Shown piece by piece: positions 26,014-34,663 of a stretch of 64,000 bases of DNA. Each line of letters begins with the position of its first letter. Position 1 is the first letter of the stretch. The stretch comes from Cellvibrio sp. KY-GH-1 (lineage in GTDB: Bacteria > Pseudomonadota > Gammaproteobacteria > Pseudomonadales > Cellvibrionaceae), in NCBI RefSeq assembly GCF_008806975.1, contig NZ_CP031728.1, positions 4,113,501 to 4,177,500 on the forward strand. Direction: 5' to 3'. A program made the translations under genes and the position numbers. The notes under the pieces are model-generated. The model saw only the letters and a program-made list of their open reading frames with translations. It made no database searches and was not told where the DNA came from.

Positions 26014-26559
26014 ATGAATATTCAGCAGCATGTGCGGATTGCACGGATTAAACAGTTCAGCCGTTATTTGTACCTGGCACTGAGCGGTTTGCGCTATGTG
26101 TTGTGGGTGGTGTGGCCGCTGGCGGTGGCGGCGATGGTGTTTGGCAATAAGATGCAAATTAATGTGCGCGATATGCAGATGAAGGATGTGGAGCCTTCGC
26201 TGTTGCAGCGGGTGTTGTTGGTGGGTGCTTTGTCGGCGTTTATGTTTGTGGCGATAAAAATAATTTTTCACTTTCGCGAGTTGATCCGGCATTTTTCCGA
26301 GGGCGATATTTTTAATAAAGCGGCCATCGACCATGCGCGCAAAGCGCTGTTTAGCGGCTTGGTGATTTACGGTTTGTATTTGGTGGTGATGGTTGCCAGC
26401 TGGGTGTGGATGATTCAACAAAGTTCGGGCGTGAGTGTGAACGTGAATCTGGATGTGAGTTTTATTTTTGCGCTGATGTTTTTTGGGTTGATGTATGTGC
26501 TGCTCTGGGCGCTGGAAATTGGCAGTGACCTTAACGAAGAATCCGAGCTGACTATTTAG
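26014..26559 (+). CDS. DUF2975-family membrane protein
   Basis: This 181-residue inner-membrane protein has about four hydrophobic segments: near residues 28-45, 68-90, 110-135 and 145-165. The layout and the partner gene fit DUF2975. AGGAGA lies 5 nt before the ATG. The neighbouring XRE gene starts 31 bp downstream in the same direction, with its own GAGGAGG. This DUF2975/YozG-type regulator pairing is widespread, but its role is unknown. A 319-codon frame on the opposite strand is a shadow. Confidence 0.82.
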   Translation: MNIQQHVRIARIKQFSRYLYLALSGLRYVLWVVWPLAVAAMVFGNKMQINVRDMQMKDVEPSLLQRVLLVGALSAFMFVAIKIIFHFRELIRHFSEGDIFNKAAIDHARKALFSGLVIYGLYLVVMVASWVWMIQQSSGVSVNVNLDVSFIFALMFFGLMYVLLWALEIGSDLNEESELTI

Positions 26560-26590
26560 TGGGCCAGCCGGATAACACTGAGGAGGTTGT

Positions 26591-26818
26591 ATGCCAATTA
26601 TTGTGAATTTGGATGTGGTGTTGGCGCAGCGCAAAATGCGGCTGAATACGCTGGCGGAGTTGGTGGACATTACACCGCAAAATTTATCGGTGTTAAAAAC
26701 CGGCAAAGCCAAAGCAATTCGCTTTGATACGCTGGAAAAAATTTGTGAAGTGCTGGAATGCCAACCGGGCGATATTTTGGCGTTTGCGAAAGAGCCTGCA
26801 ACCGCAGGCACGGAGTAA
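26591..26818 (+). CDS. XRE-family (YozG-like) transcriptional regulator
   Basis: This 75-residue protein is nearly all helix-turn-helix: VLAQRKMRLNTLAELVDIT, then PQNLSVLKTGKAKAIRF and LEKICEVLECQPGDILAF. Such small Cro/CI-like regulators usually accompany DUF2975 membrane proteins and are thought to control their expression. A strong ribosome site (GAGGAGG) precedes the ATG. It ends about 207 bp before the next gene. Confidence 0.88.
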   Translation: MPIIVNLDVVLAQRKMRLNTLAELVDITPQNLSVLKTGKAKAIRFDTLEKICEVLECQPGDILAFAKEPATAGTE

Positions 26819-27025
26819 GTGCCTGTTTGTGATGGTGCAACCAATTCATGTCGCCCGGCATGGATTGGCATGCCGCTGTTCGTTTTGATTGTTTACCTTG
26901 TGGTTAAAAATCGCGGTTTTGTCGAGTTTTTCACAGTTTGAAAATCGCTTTTCCCGGTAGCGTAATTTTCAGTTGCTATTCAGCCCCGGCGCCCTAGCCT
27001 GCGCGAAAAATACCGGAGAATAATC

Positions 27026-27448
27026 ATGAAAAAATCGCTATGGGTGCTTGGCAGTTTATTGGTAATAAGTTGTTTACAAGTGGTTCCTGCGCAAGCGCGC
27101 GAGCGCCATTGGGTGGATGACGACCGGCGGGAAATCCAGTACGACCGCGAACAACTCAATCGCGAACGCGAGCAGCGTCACCGCGAGTTTGATGCAATGA
27201 TGCGCGATCTGGATGAAGAGAATCGCGAAATTGATCGCTGGCAAAATCGCCAGCATCAACACCACAGCGATCATCAGGAAATTTCACGTATCGCTAACCA
27301 AAAGCGCGATGACTTGAATCGTGAGCGCGACCGCCTCAATCGCGAGCGGGATCAAATGAATCGCTTTTACGATGAACAAAATCGCGAACTGGACAGACGC
27401 AACCAGCGTTTGGACCAGCGTCAGCAGCGCCAGCATCAAGATTGGTAA
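27026..27448 (+). CDS. Exported, highly charged repetitive protein of unknown function
   Basis: The product is 140 residues. A signal peptide (MKKSLWVLGSLLVISCLQ, cleaved near AQA) is followed by a mature part dominated by Arg, Asp, Glu, Asn and Gln. Short repeats such as LNRERDR and NRELDRR recur and predict one long helix or coiled coil. CGGAG lies 8 nt before the start. I know no function; a periplasmic structural or metal/nucleic-acid-binding role is only speculation. Confidence 0.7.
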   Translation: MKKSLWVLGSLLVISCLQVVPAQARERHWVDDDRREIQYDREQLNREREQRHREFDAMMRDLDEENREIDRWQNRQHQHHSDHQEISRIANQKRDDLNRERDRLNRERDQMNRFYDEQNRELDRRNQRLDQRQQRQHQDW

Positions 27449-27552
27449 AGGTGACAGCAAGGATGCTTAACTGTTGACTCTTATCACTTCTCCCCGCGCG
27501 CCTGCCTGTCTATGCTTACCGCTCAATAACTAAATAAGTGTGAGAGGTAATC

Positions 27553-28566
27553 ATGCGCAGCTCCCTACGACTGTTTTTCATTCTTTGTACGGCAATCCTT
27601 GGCGTCACTGCCAATGCCGCCGATGTAAAAATCCATAAAGCGATTGAATTTGCCAAGCCGGATAATTTCCCGCTTACGCTCGATATTTACGTTCCGCAAA
27701 CCGGTAAAAAATCTTACCCGGTGTTGGTGATTTACCACGGTGGCGGTTGGTTGCTGAATAACAATTCGATCATGCATGACCTGGCCAACAAAATCGCGCG
27801 CGATGGCGATATGGTGGTGGCCAATATGAATTACCGCTTGCTGGCCGATCAAAACAATACAGTGGCCATAAATCAAATTATTGAAGATGTCTTTGGCGGT
27901 TTGCTGTGGGTGAAAGACCATATCGCCGAATACCGGGGCGACCCAACACGTGTGGCCATAACCGGTGACAGCGCGGGCGGGCACCTTACCACCATGATCC
28001 TTACACGCGGCCGCCAATTGGAAAGTGATGGTTTTGCCGGCCCCAGTCTCGGTTTTAAACCCAGCTATTTACCCGCGGGAAAAACCGCTGAGCAGGTTGC
28101 GCAAGAAGATGGTTTAAAAGTGCAGGCGGCGGTGGTGAGTTACGGGGCGTTTGATTTGTACAAAACAGCGCAAGGCGATTTTGAAACGCCGAAAAATATG
28201 TTCTGGAAATTCGCCAATGCTGAAGCACGTGGAATGTTCGGTAACAAGATCACCACCAAAAACAATGCGGATTACTACAAAGCCGTATCGCCCATCTATT
28301 GGGTGCCGGTGTCCAGTGAATACAAACTGCCTCCCCAGTTTGTCCATGTAGGCAGCTTGGATAAAACCACACCGCCAGAAGCGGCGCAGGCCTATGTGGA
28401 TTTGTTAACGGCGGGCAAACAACCGGTGGAATACAAAGTCTACCCCGGTAAAAACCACGCGTATTTGGATAACGGCTGTAACTGGGCTAATAGTTGTTTT
28501 GATAAAGATGCCGTAGAGCCGGTAAACGACATAATCGCCTTTTTGCGTAAAACCCTGAAAGACTAG
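27553..28566 (+). CDS. Secreted alpha/beta hydrolase of the carboxylesterase/lipase (HSL-like) type
   Basis: This 337-residue protein probably hydrolyses ester bonds in the periplasm or outside the cell. A signal peptide ends near ANA. The oxyanion signature YHGGGW, nucleophile elbow GDSAGGHL, an acid residue in HVGSLDKTTPP and the His in YPGKNHAYLD complete the catalytic set expected for BD-FAE/HSL-type hydrolases. An insertion between the nucleophile and the acid lies around residues 160-240. GAGAGG precedes the ATG. A terminator follows. The substrate is unknown. Confidence 0.85.
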   Translation: MRSSLRLFFILCTAILGVTANAADVKIHKAIEFAKPDNFPLTLDIYVPQTGKKSYPVLVIYHGGGWLLNNNSIMHDLANKIARDGDMVVANMNYRLLADQNNTVAINQIIEDVFGGLLWVKDHIAEYRGDPTRVAITGDSAGGHLTTMILTRGRQLESDGFAGPSLGFKPSYLPAGKTAEQVAQEDGLKVQAAVVSYGAFDLYKTAQGDFETPKNMFWKFANAEARGMFGNKITTKNNADYYKAVSPIYWVPVSSEYKLPPQFVHVGSLDKTTPPEAAQAYVDLLTAGKQPVEYKVYPGKNHAYLDNGCNWANSCFDKDAVEPVNDIIAFLRKTLKD

Positions 28567-28588
28567 CCAACCCTCTTTCAGGCCTCCC

Positions 28589-28629
28589 AGGTGCGGCTTT
28601 TGAATTTTCAGGCCGCACCTTTCTTTTTT
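28589..28629 (+). terminator. Rho-independent terminator
   Basis: AGGTGCGGC (28589-28597) pairs with GCCGCACCT (28612-28620) and is followed by a T-rich tract. It lies 22 bp after the hydrolase stop. Confidence 0.82.
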
Positions 28630-28695
28630 GTTTAGCCCCTAACCCGCTTCATGCATCCAGTCAGGGCAGCTGGCTTTGCGCATTCGAAATCCAAC

Positions 28696-28757
28696 AAAAT
28701 GATGGATATATTCATCATTTTGCTGAAAAATTGCGGTTTTGATGAACGTATTCATCA
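28696..28757. promoter_or_regulatory. Two operator-like palindromes upstream of recQ
   Basis: TGATGGATATATTCATCA (28700-28717) and TGATGAACGTATTCATCA (28740-28757) share the pattern TGATGrAyrTATTCATCA and are spaced 40 bp apart, close to four helical turns. The first extends to a 26-bp near-perfect palindrome (28696-28721). They lie about 105-165 bp before the recQ start, in a region with no other gene. They do not look like LexA boxes. Confidence 0.6.
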
Positions 28758-28860
28758 ACCCGTACACAGGTTATCGATGCAAACTTCCCATAATGCGTGC
28801 TTCTTCGGCAGTTCTGCCCATCACCCTTCCGTTACGTGCTTAAACGGTGGAGTGTAAACC

Positions 28861-30666
28861 ATGAGTGAAGCGCTCAAAATTTTAAATTCCATCTTTGGCT
28901 ATCGCGAATTCCGCGGCCCGCAAGCGGCGGTGATTGATGCGCTGATTAGTGGCGAGGATGTGCTGGTGCTGATGCCCACCGGCGGGGGTAAGTCCCTGTG
29001 CTACCAAATTCCGGCCTTGGTGCGCGAGGGTGTAGGTATTGTGATTTCGCCGTTGATTGCACTTATGCAAGACCAGGTAAGTGCGCTGCGCGAACTAGGC
29101 GTGAAGGCGGGCTTTTTAAATTCGACATTGTCGTCACAGGAGTGGTGGCAAACGGAAGCGGCGTTGCAGCGCGGTGAACTCGATTTACTTTATATCGCAC
29201 CCGAGCGTTTGATTCAGCCGCGCACCCTGGAGCTGTTGCACTCGTTAAAAATTTCCCTGTTCGCCATTGATGAAGCCCACTGCGTGTCGCAATGGGGGCA
29301 TGACTTTCGCTCCGATTATTTAAAACTGGAATTACTGCACCGCGAATTTCCGCAGGTGCCACGCATCGCCTTAACGGCCACTGCGGATTTGCGCACACGC
29401 GATGAAATTGTCGCGCGTTTACAATTGCACAATGCGCAACAATTTATTAGCGGCTTTGATCGCCCCAACATTCAATACCGCATCGCGCAGAAAAATAATC
29501 CTAAAATCCAATTGATGCGGTTTTTGCGTGAAGAGCAAGCGGGCAACTCGGGCATTGTGTATTGCTTATCGCGCAATAAAGTTGAGCAAATTGCCGAGTG
29601 GTTGTGCAGCGAAGGTTTTACGGCACTGCCATATCATGCGGGCCTTGCAGCGCAAACGCGGCAGCAGCATCAAGAGCGGTTTTTGCGCGAGGACAACATC
29701 ATTATGGTGGCGACTATCGCCTTTGGTATGGGTATCGATAAACCCGATGTGCGCTTTGTTGCGCATCTGGATTTGCCCAAAAGCATTGAGGCCTATTACC
29801 AGGAAACCGGTCGCGCCGGGCGCGATGGCGAAGCAGCAACCACCTTGTTACTTTACGGCTTGGAAGATGTCGTCAAGTTGCGCCAAATGATGGCGCAAAG
29901 CGAAGGCAGCGAAGAATTTAAACGCAACGAACAGCAGCGGCTCAATGCGATGCTCGGCTTGTGTGAAATTACCTCTTGTCGCCGGCAAAGTTTGTTGCGC
30001 TACTTTGGCGATAATCTCGCGCAAAACTGTGGCAACTGTGATTGCTGTTTAACGCCACCGCAAACCTGGGAAGCAACCGAAGCTGTGCAAATGGCGCTGT
30101 CTTGTGTGTATCGCACCGGCCAGCGCTTTGGTGCTGGTCATGTGATTGATGTGCTGCGCGGCAGCAACAATGAAAAAATACTTTCGTTTAATCATCACAC
30201 CTTGTCCACCTACGGCATTGGCAAGCAATTCAGTGTGGATGAATGGAAATCCATTATTCGCCAGTTGGTGGCGCGCGGCCTGCTGGATGTCAATAGCGAT
30301 GGGTTTGGTGGGCTGGTGTTGAATGAAAGTTGTCGACCCTATTTGCGCGGCGAGGAAAAAATCCATCTGCGTCGCGACCTAAAACTGGCCGTCAGCTCAC
30401 CGCGCCGCGCGAATTTATCGCACGCTATAGATACGCAGGATCAATCGCTATGGAATGCGTTACGCGCCTGCCGCAAACGCCTGGCTGAAGAACAAGGAGT
30501 TCCGCCCTACGTTATTTTTCACGATGCGACATTGCGCGAAATGCTGGAATTCCGCCCACTTACCCCGGAACAGCTGCGCACCATTACCGGCGTGGGCGAG
30601 AGCAAGTTAAAGCGCTTCGGCGAAGAGTTTCTCGCGGTATTACGTGAAGCGGAATATGAGGCTTGA
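28861..30666 (+). CDS. recQ: ATP-dependent DNA helicase RecQ
   Basis: RecQ is a 3'-5' SF2 helicase in recombination and replication-fork repair. The 601-residue protein has the standard layout. Walker A is MPTGGGKSLCYQIP, motif II is DEAHCVSQWGHDFR, motif VI lies in QETGRAGRDG, the zinc-binding Cys set is CRRQSLLRYFGDN to CGNCDCC, a winged-helix region follows, and a C-terminal HRDC domain includes SLWNALRACRKRLAEEQG and TGVGESKLKRFG. GGAG precedes the ATG. It is monocistronic and near full length compared with the E. coli protein. Confidence 0.96.
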   Translation: MSEALKILNSIFGYREFRGPQAAVIDALISGEDVLVLMPTGGGKSLCYQIPALVREGVGIVISPLIALMQDQVSALRELGVKAGFLNSTLSSQEWWQTEAALQRGELDLLYIAPERLIQPRTLELLHSLKISLFAIDEAHCVSQWGHDFRSDYLKLELLHREFPQVPRIALTATADLRTRDEIVARLQLHNAQQFISGFDRPNIQYRIAQKNNPKIQLMRFLREEQAGNSGIVYCLSRNKVEQIAEWLCSEGFTALPYHAGLAAQTRQQHQERFLREDNIIMVATIAFGMGIDKPDVRFVAHLDLPKSIEAYYQETGRAGRDGEAATTLLLYGLEDVVKLRQMMAQSEGSEEFKRNEQQRLNAMLGLCEITSCRRQSLLRYFGDNLAQNCGNCDCCLTPPQTWEATEAVQMALSCVYRTGQRFGAGHVIDVLRGSNNEKILSFNHHTLSTYGIGKQFSVDEWKSIIRQLVARGLLDVNSDGFGGLVLNESCRPYLRGEEKIHLRRDLKLAVSSPRRANLSHAIDTQDQSLWNALRACRKRLAEEQGVPPYVIFHDATLREMLEFRPLTPEQLRTITGVGESKLKRFGEEFLAVLREAEYEA

Positions 30667-30795
30667 GTTGGTTGTGGATGACCTCGCAGGCTGAGGAGCG
30701 AACCCCACCTGTCCATCTTGTTGATCAACTTGTAAGCCGGAATAGAAATCAAATTTATCTTTTCTGATTATTAGAGAAGAATGGTTATGTTGCAT

Positions 30796-31563
30796 TCAAA
30801 TATGATCGTAAAAAGGAACCAGACGTTGTCGTTGTAATTTTAAAATCCATCCTCCCCATGCTAGCGCGACAAGAATAATGAAAGATCCAAAGGCAAAACT
30901 CGCGTTCGCCACAGCCGGTGCGTGTTCAAGTGCATCGAGCATGGTTAACAAATTGCCCCAGTCGTGGGACTCTTCACCGCCGCCACCGACTAAAGGCAGC
31001 GAGCGATATTGAGCGTCGGCGATATAGGGTGAAACATCGATAAAACTTTGTCCGCACCACCAAAGAGTAATGCTGCCGGCGAAAGTATCTTTTTGTTTGA
31101 ACACAAACACCAAAGTCAACAGGAGTGGTAACAACACTTGAAATAAACTGCCACCGAGGATCATCATAAATTCGCCCAGGGGTATAAATAACAAGTGGCC
31201 GAACTCGTGAAATGGCAGGTTGATATTGTGCATAAAGGAGCTGCCGATTTTTTCCCAATCCACACCAGCACTGATGAAATAAAACCCCCAAACGCCGAAG
31301 GCGATAAGCAACCCCAAACGTGCATAGAAAGTTTCCTTGCTTGCTTTTTCCGGAACCTGCAAGAACGCGGCAATTAATTGCTGGCGGATTCCAGCTTTTG
31401 TTTTTGTATCTTCATCAAGGATTTCATTTTTATCCTGCAGCGTTTGTTCCTGCTGGCGTGCAATAAATTTGCTGTACACAATGCCACAATGCGGACAAAT
31501 ATCCGGGTGCAGCTGCGCATCATGGGCTTGCCGTTGGTAATTACATTTTGGGCAAATCGTCAT
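30796..31563 (-). CDS. Zinc-ribbon membrane protein with M50-like HExxH metalloprotease motif
   Basis: This 255-residue protein begins with a zinc ribbon (CPKCNYQR and CPHCGIVYSKF), then an acidic linker and about five hydrophobic segments. The sequence HEFGHLLF inside a hydrophobic stretch matches the HExxH of site-2 (M50) proteases. A later segment, DVSPYIADAQ, resembles the third zinc ligand region of that family. If active, it would cut substrates in or near the membrane. It has no known partner here. An 11-bp inverted repeat sits directly upstream of its start. Confidence 0.62.
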   Translation of the reverse strand: MTICPKCNYQRQAHDAQLHPDICPHCGIVYSKFIARQQEQTLQDKNEILDEDTKTKAGIRQQLIAAFLQVPEKASKETFYARLGLLIAFGVWGFYFISAGVDWEKIGSSFMHNINLPFHEFGHLLFIPLGEFMMILGGSLFQVLLPLLLTLVFVFKQKDTFAGSITLWWCGQSFIDVSPYIADAQYRSLPLVGGGGEESHDWGNLLTMLDALEHAPAVANASFAFGSFIILVALAWGGWILKLQRQRLVPFYDHI

Positions 31564-31569
31564 AAAGTA

Positions 31570-31602
31570 CTAATCATTCAAAGTTAACGGCTGAATGATT
31601 AG
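31570..31602. promoter_or_regulatory. Inverted repeat at the 5' end of the zinc-ribbon membrane protein gene
   Basis: CTAATCATTCA (31570-31580) and TGAATGATTAG (31592-31602) are perfect 11-bp complements with an 11-nt spacer. The repeat lies 6 bp upstream of the start codon at 31563. It could be an operator or an RNA hairpin that limits ribosome access. Confidence 0.5.
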
Positions 31603-31666
31603 TGTAGCTGTAGATCTGCTCGTTTGGCGAATTACGGGCATATATATCGGACGACGTATTTAGCGA

Positions 31667-32683
31667 TTAGTAATCCATTAGAAAACGGCGCAATTTCCAT
31701 AGCCATCCGCGCCGAATATATTCCCAACACACTCTGGCTTTATTCCACTGGACATGAGTATGAAAGTGTTGACGATAGGTATTTATATCGCCCCGCTGGG
31801 CAGGTGCCAGTTCGCGCGATTCGCGCCGCACAAAAATATGGGTGCGCACACAAAAGTGCGCAAAGCGAAAACGTGCGTCTTCAGTTAATTGCGGATGTTC
31901 TTTTAGCCATAAATCCAGAATGCCGCTGCACGCGATTGCCATGTCATCAATTTTTTTCTGGCTGGGTGTGGACAGTATGCTGCCAGGGCGCTGACGATAG
32001 ATAACCCAGGGCTCGCTGGCATGGACGTAATTTTTTACGCGCAGGCAGAGTCGTGGTGTAACGACGATATCCTCCATTACCCTACCTTCTGGAAAACGCA
32101 AATCGGTGCTCCACAGTGAGCGACGCGAGATTTTTGACCAGATATGCAGTTTGCGCTTTTGAAAAATTCCCTCAAATAACTTGATGGAGTCCGTCATCAG
32201 TGTCGTGTCGGATTTGGGAAAAGTGTGAATATGGCTTTCATCGCGCAACCGGTGTTTGAGTCGTTCCGCGCTGTGCAAAACACTGTAATCACAGAGGATC
32301 AGATCAGCAGGATAGGTGTGAATTAATGTTTGTAGTGACTGAATCGCTTCGAGAGCCAGCATATCATCGGAATCGATAAACCAAATATATTCACCACGCG
32401 CGTTATCCAGCAGAGTATTGCGCGCCGCACTTAGGCCTCGATTGTGTGGGTGCTGAAGGATTTGAATGGGTACTGGTGAGCTAGCGCAAAAGGTGCGCAA
32501 AATCTCCAGCGAATTGTCGGTCGAACAATCATCCAGGGCAATGATTTCAATTGTCGCTGACGCTTGCGATGCAATTGAATGGAGGCAATCGTGTAAATAG
32601 GGCGCAACGTTATAAATCGGAATTAATATACTGAGCCAGGGTGATCGGCTTGAGTAATTGGTGGAGCACAGTCCGGCATTCAT
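31667..32683 (-). CDS. Family 2 glycosyltransferase
   Basis: This cytoplasmic glycosyltransferase of 338 residues transfers a sugar from an NDP donor. It has the GT-A fold signs: LSILIPIYNVAPYLHDCLHS near the N terminus, IIALDDCSTDNSLEIL, NRGLSAARNTLLDNARGEY and the metal-binding WFIDSDDML. The C-terminal part contains MEDIVVTPRLCLR, similar to WcaA/LgtF-type enzymes. No polysaccharide cluster surrounds it. The end product could be lipopolysaccharide or a capsule, but this is not shown. The start has a poor ribosome site. Confidence 0.9.
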   Translation of the reverse strand: MNAGLCSTNYSSRSPWLSILIPIYNVAPYLHDCLHSIASQASATIEIIALDDCSTDNSLEILRTFCASSPVPIQILQHPHNRGLSAARNTLLDNARGEYIWFIDSDDMLALEAIQSLQTLIHTYPADLILCDYSVLHSAERLKHRLRDESHIHTFPKSDTTLMTDSIKLFEGIFQKRKLHIWSKISRRSLWSTDLRFPEGRVMEDIVVTPRLCLRVKNYVHASEPWVIYRQRPGSILSTPSQKKIDDMAIACSGILDLWLKEHPQLTEDARFRFAHFCVRTHIFVRRESRELAPAQRGDINTYRQHFHTHVQWNKARVCWEYIRRGWLWKLRRFLMDY

Positions 32684-32819
32684 GAGTGTTTACCCATTGC
32701 AAAACAAGTTTGACATCGAGCCTGATAAAGGGCTTATGAATTGCGGCGGAGTATAAAGAGCCTATGGATAAATATTGTGAAGTTTTGTGCGTGAGTTTTT
32801 TTTGCGCTACCTTCTTGTA

Positions 32820-33719
32820 TCAATCGATATAACCGCGCAGTTGTGCGCTCACCCAATCCATAAAAACTTGTACACGTCGCACCAGGTTGCGTCGATTCGG
32901 GTAGAGCAGTGATACCGGCATCGGCTCGGCGCGATGGTTCGTGAGTAATTCAACGAGCCGCCCCTGAGCAACATATTCTTGCGCACCAATGCGTGGAATT
33001 TGTGCGATGCCAAATCCGGCGAGGCAGGCTGCTTGATAAGCATCGGAATTATTCACCGTGATATTGCCCTGCATGGCAATTGTTTTGTGCTCATTGTTTT
33101 GCACAAATTCAAATCCCCCGGATTTCGCTCCCAGTGTGGGTGTGTAGTGCACTAAATGATGACGGGATAAATCGTCCAGCGATTGGGGCACACCAAAACG
33201 TTCGAGGTAGGCGGGACTTGCATAGTTTAATAATTCCAGCGTGCCCAAGCGGCGTGCAATCAGCGATGAATCAGTTAATTTTCCCACGCGGATTACACAA
33301 TCAAAACCTTCGCGAATTAAATCAACACGGCGGTCGGTGCTGCTGATTTCCAATTGCAGTTGCGGATGCTGTGCAAGAAATTCCGGTAGACGTGGCAGTA
33401 TGCGGTTCTTGGCCATGGCGCTGGGCATATCGATTCGCAAACGCCCCGTCAGGTTAGTGGCGCCCTGTTGGAACAGTCCTTCCAGTTCATCCACGTCGGC
33501 GAGTAAATCTTTACTGCGCTCGTAAAAAATCTGGCCATCGAGCGTGAGTTGTACCCGGCGTGTGGTTCGGTGTAACAACCGCGTCCCCAAGAGGCTTTCA
33601 AGTTGCTGTACCTGGGTAGAAATACTGGCTTTGGGTAGCCCAAGGCTCTCGGCTGCGCGGGTAAAACTCGCCAACTCCGCAACACGCACAAAGATTTGCA
33701 TGGCGTCCAATCTGTTCAT
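32820..33719 (-). CDS. LysR-family transcriptional regulator
   Basis: This 299-residue regulator has the N-terminal winged HTH (MDAMQIFVRVAELASFTRAAESLGLPK read in part, then SISTQVQQLESLLGTRLLHRTTR) and a C-terminal effector-binding domain. It falls in the CrgA/DmlR-like subgroup by its opening. It is divergent from the SDR gene at 33860, separated by 140 bp, and so probably regulates that gene and itself. The inducer is unknown. Confidence 0.93.
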   Translation of the reverse strand: MNRLDAMQIFVRVAELASFTRAAESLGLPKASISTQVQQLESLLGTRLLHRTTRRVQLTLDGQIFYERSKDLLADVDELEGLFQQGATNLTGRLRIDMPSAMAKNRILPRLPEFLAQHPQLQLEISSTDRRVDLIREGFDCVIRVGKLTDSSLIARRLGTLELLNYASPAYLERFGVPQSLDDLSRHHLVHYTPTLGAKSGGFEFVQNNEHKTIAMQGNITVNNSDAYQAACLAGFGIAQIPRIGAQEYVAQGRLVELLTNHRAEPMPVSLLYPNRRNLVRRVQVFMDWVSAQLRGYID

Positions 33720-33859
33720 GTATTGCGCTCATTGATCGTAATATACGAACAGTCTAGTCATTTTTTGCTGATTTATCTAACTTATGCCCGGTAATAGACT
33801 GGCCTCACTGAATAAATTTTCGTGATCCCTAGATATCCAACATCTTCAGCGAGGCAGTT

Positions 33860-34615
33860 ATGAACAAGATTGCATTAGTTACCGGCGGCAGCCGCGGTTT
33901 AGGCAAAAACACCGTGTTGGCCTTAGCCAAACAGGGCGTGGATGTTATTTTTACCTACCACAGTCAACAACAAGAGGCAGACTCGGTAGTGGCAGAGGCG
34001 ATAGCCTTGGGTGTACAGGCCGCCAGCTTGCAACTGGATGTCGGGCAAGCCGCGAGCTTTGCCGGGTTCGCGGAGCGTCTGCAGCAATTACTGGGCGAAC
34101 AATGGCAGCGCGAGCGCTTCGATTTTCTGGTTAACAATGCCGGTATCGGTGTGCACGCAAGCTTTGCAGAAACTACGGAAGCCCAGTTTGATTTGTTGAT
34201 GAATATCCATTTGAAAGGAACATTTTTCCTTACCCAGGCGCTGTTGCCGCTGATCAATGACGGCGGGCGCATTGTGAATTTATCCACCGGTTTAACGCGC
34301 ATCACCTACCCGGGCTACTCTGCTTACGCGGCGATGAAAGCGGCCATCGAAGTGCTTACTCGTTATCAGGCGAAAGAATTGGGTGCGCGCGGTATTGCAG
34401 TGAATGTTGTGGCGCCCGGCGCGATAGAAACGGATTTTGGCGGTGGGAAGGTGCGCGACAATGAGCAACTTAATCAGCAAATTGCCGCGATGACGGCGCT
34501 GGGGCGTGTCGGTGTGCCAGACGATATAGGCCCGGCGATCGCGTCATTACTTTCTGACAGCAACCGCTGGGTTAATGCGCAGCGCATTGAAATTTCCGGT
34601 GGTCAGATGCTTTAA
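33860..34615 (+). CDS. SDR-family oxidoreductase
   Basis: This NAD(P)-dependent short-chain dehydrogenase/reductase has 251 residues. The cofactor motif TGGSRGLGKN lies near residues 8-17, followed by NNAGIG near 93 and the catalytic Ser and YxxxK (YSAYAAMKAA). VVAPGAIETDF is the usual region after the active site. GAGG precedes the ATG. It is divergent from the LysR gene, its likely controller. The substrate is not known; it resembles 3-oxoacyl-reductase-like enzymes. Confidence 0.93.
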   Translation: MNKIALVTGGSRGLGKNTVLALAKQGVDVIFTYHSQQQEADSVVAEAIALGVQAASLQLDVGQAASFAGFAERLQQLLGEQWQRERFDFLVNNAGIGVHASFAETTEAQFDLLMNIHLKGTFFLTQALLPLINDGGRIVNLSTGLTRITYPGYSAYAAMKAAIEVLTRYQAKELGARGIAVNVVAPGAIETDFGGGKVRDNEQLNQQIAAMTALGRVGVPDDIGPAIASLLSDSNRWVNAQRIEISGGQML

Positions 34616-34630
34616 GGCTCGGCCCTTCGC

Positions 34631-34651
34631 AGGCGAGCTTTGTGCTCGCCT
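34631..34651. terminator. Probable terminator hairpin between convergent genes
   Basis: AGGCGAGC (34631-34638) pairs with GCTCGCCT (34644-34651) with a 5-nt loop. It lies between the SDR stop and the stop of the convergent glycosyltransferase. The T-tract is weak, so the call is tentative. Confidence 0.5.
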
Positions 34652-34663
34652 GATGTTTGCCGA

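Noticed and set aside
25912..26871. 319-codon minus-strand frame over the DUF2975 and XRE genes
   Set aside because: It is rich in His and Gln, has no plausible fold or ribosome site, and mirrors two well-supported genes on the other strand.
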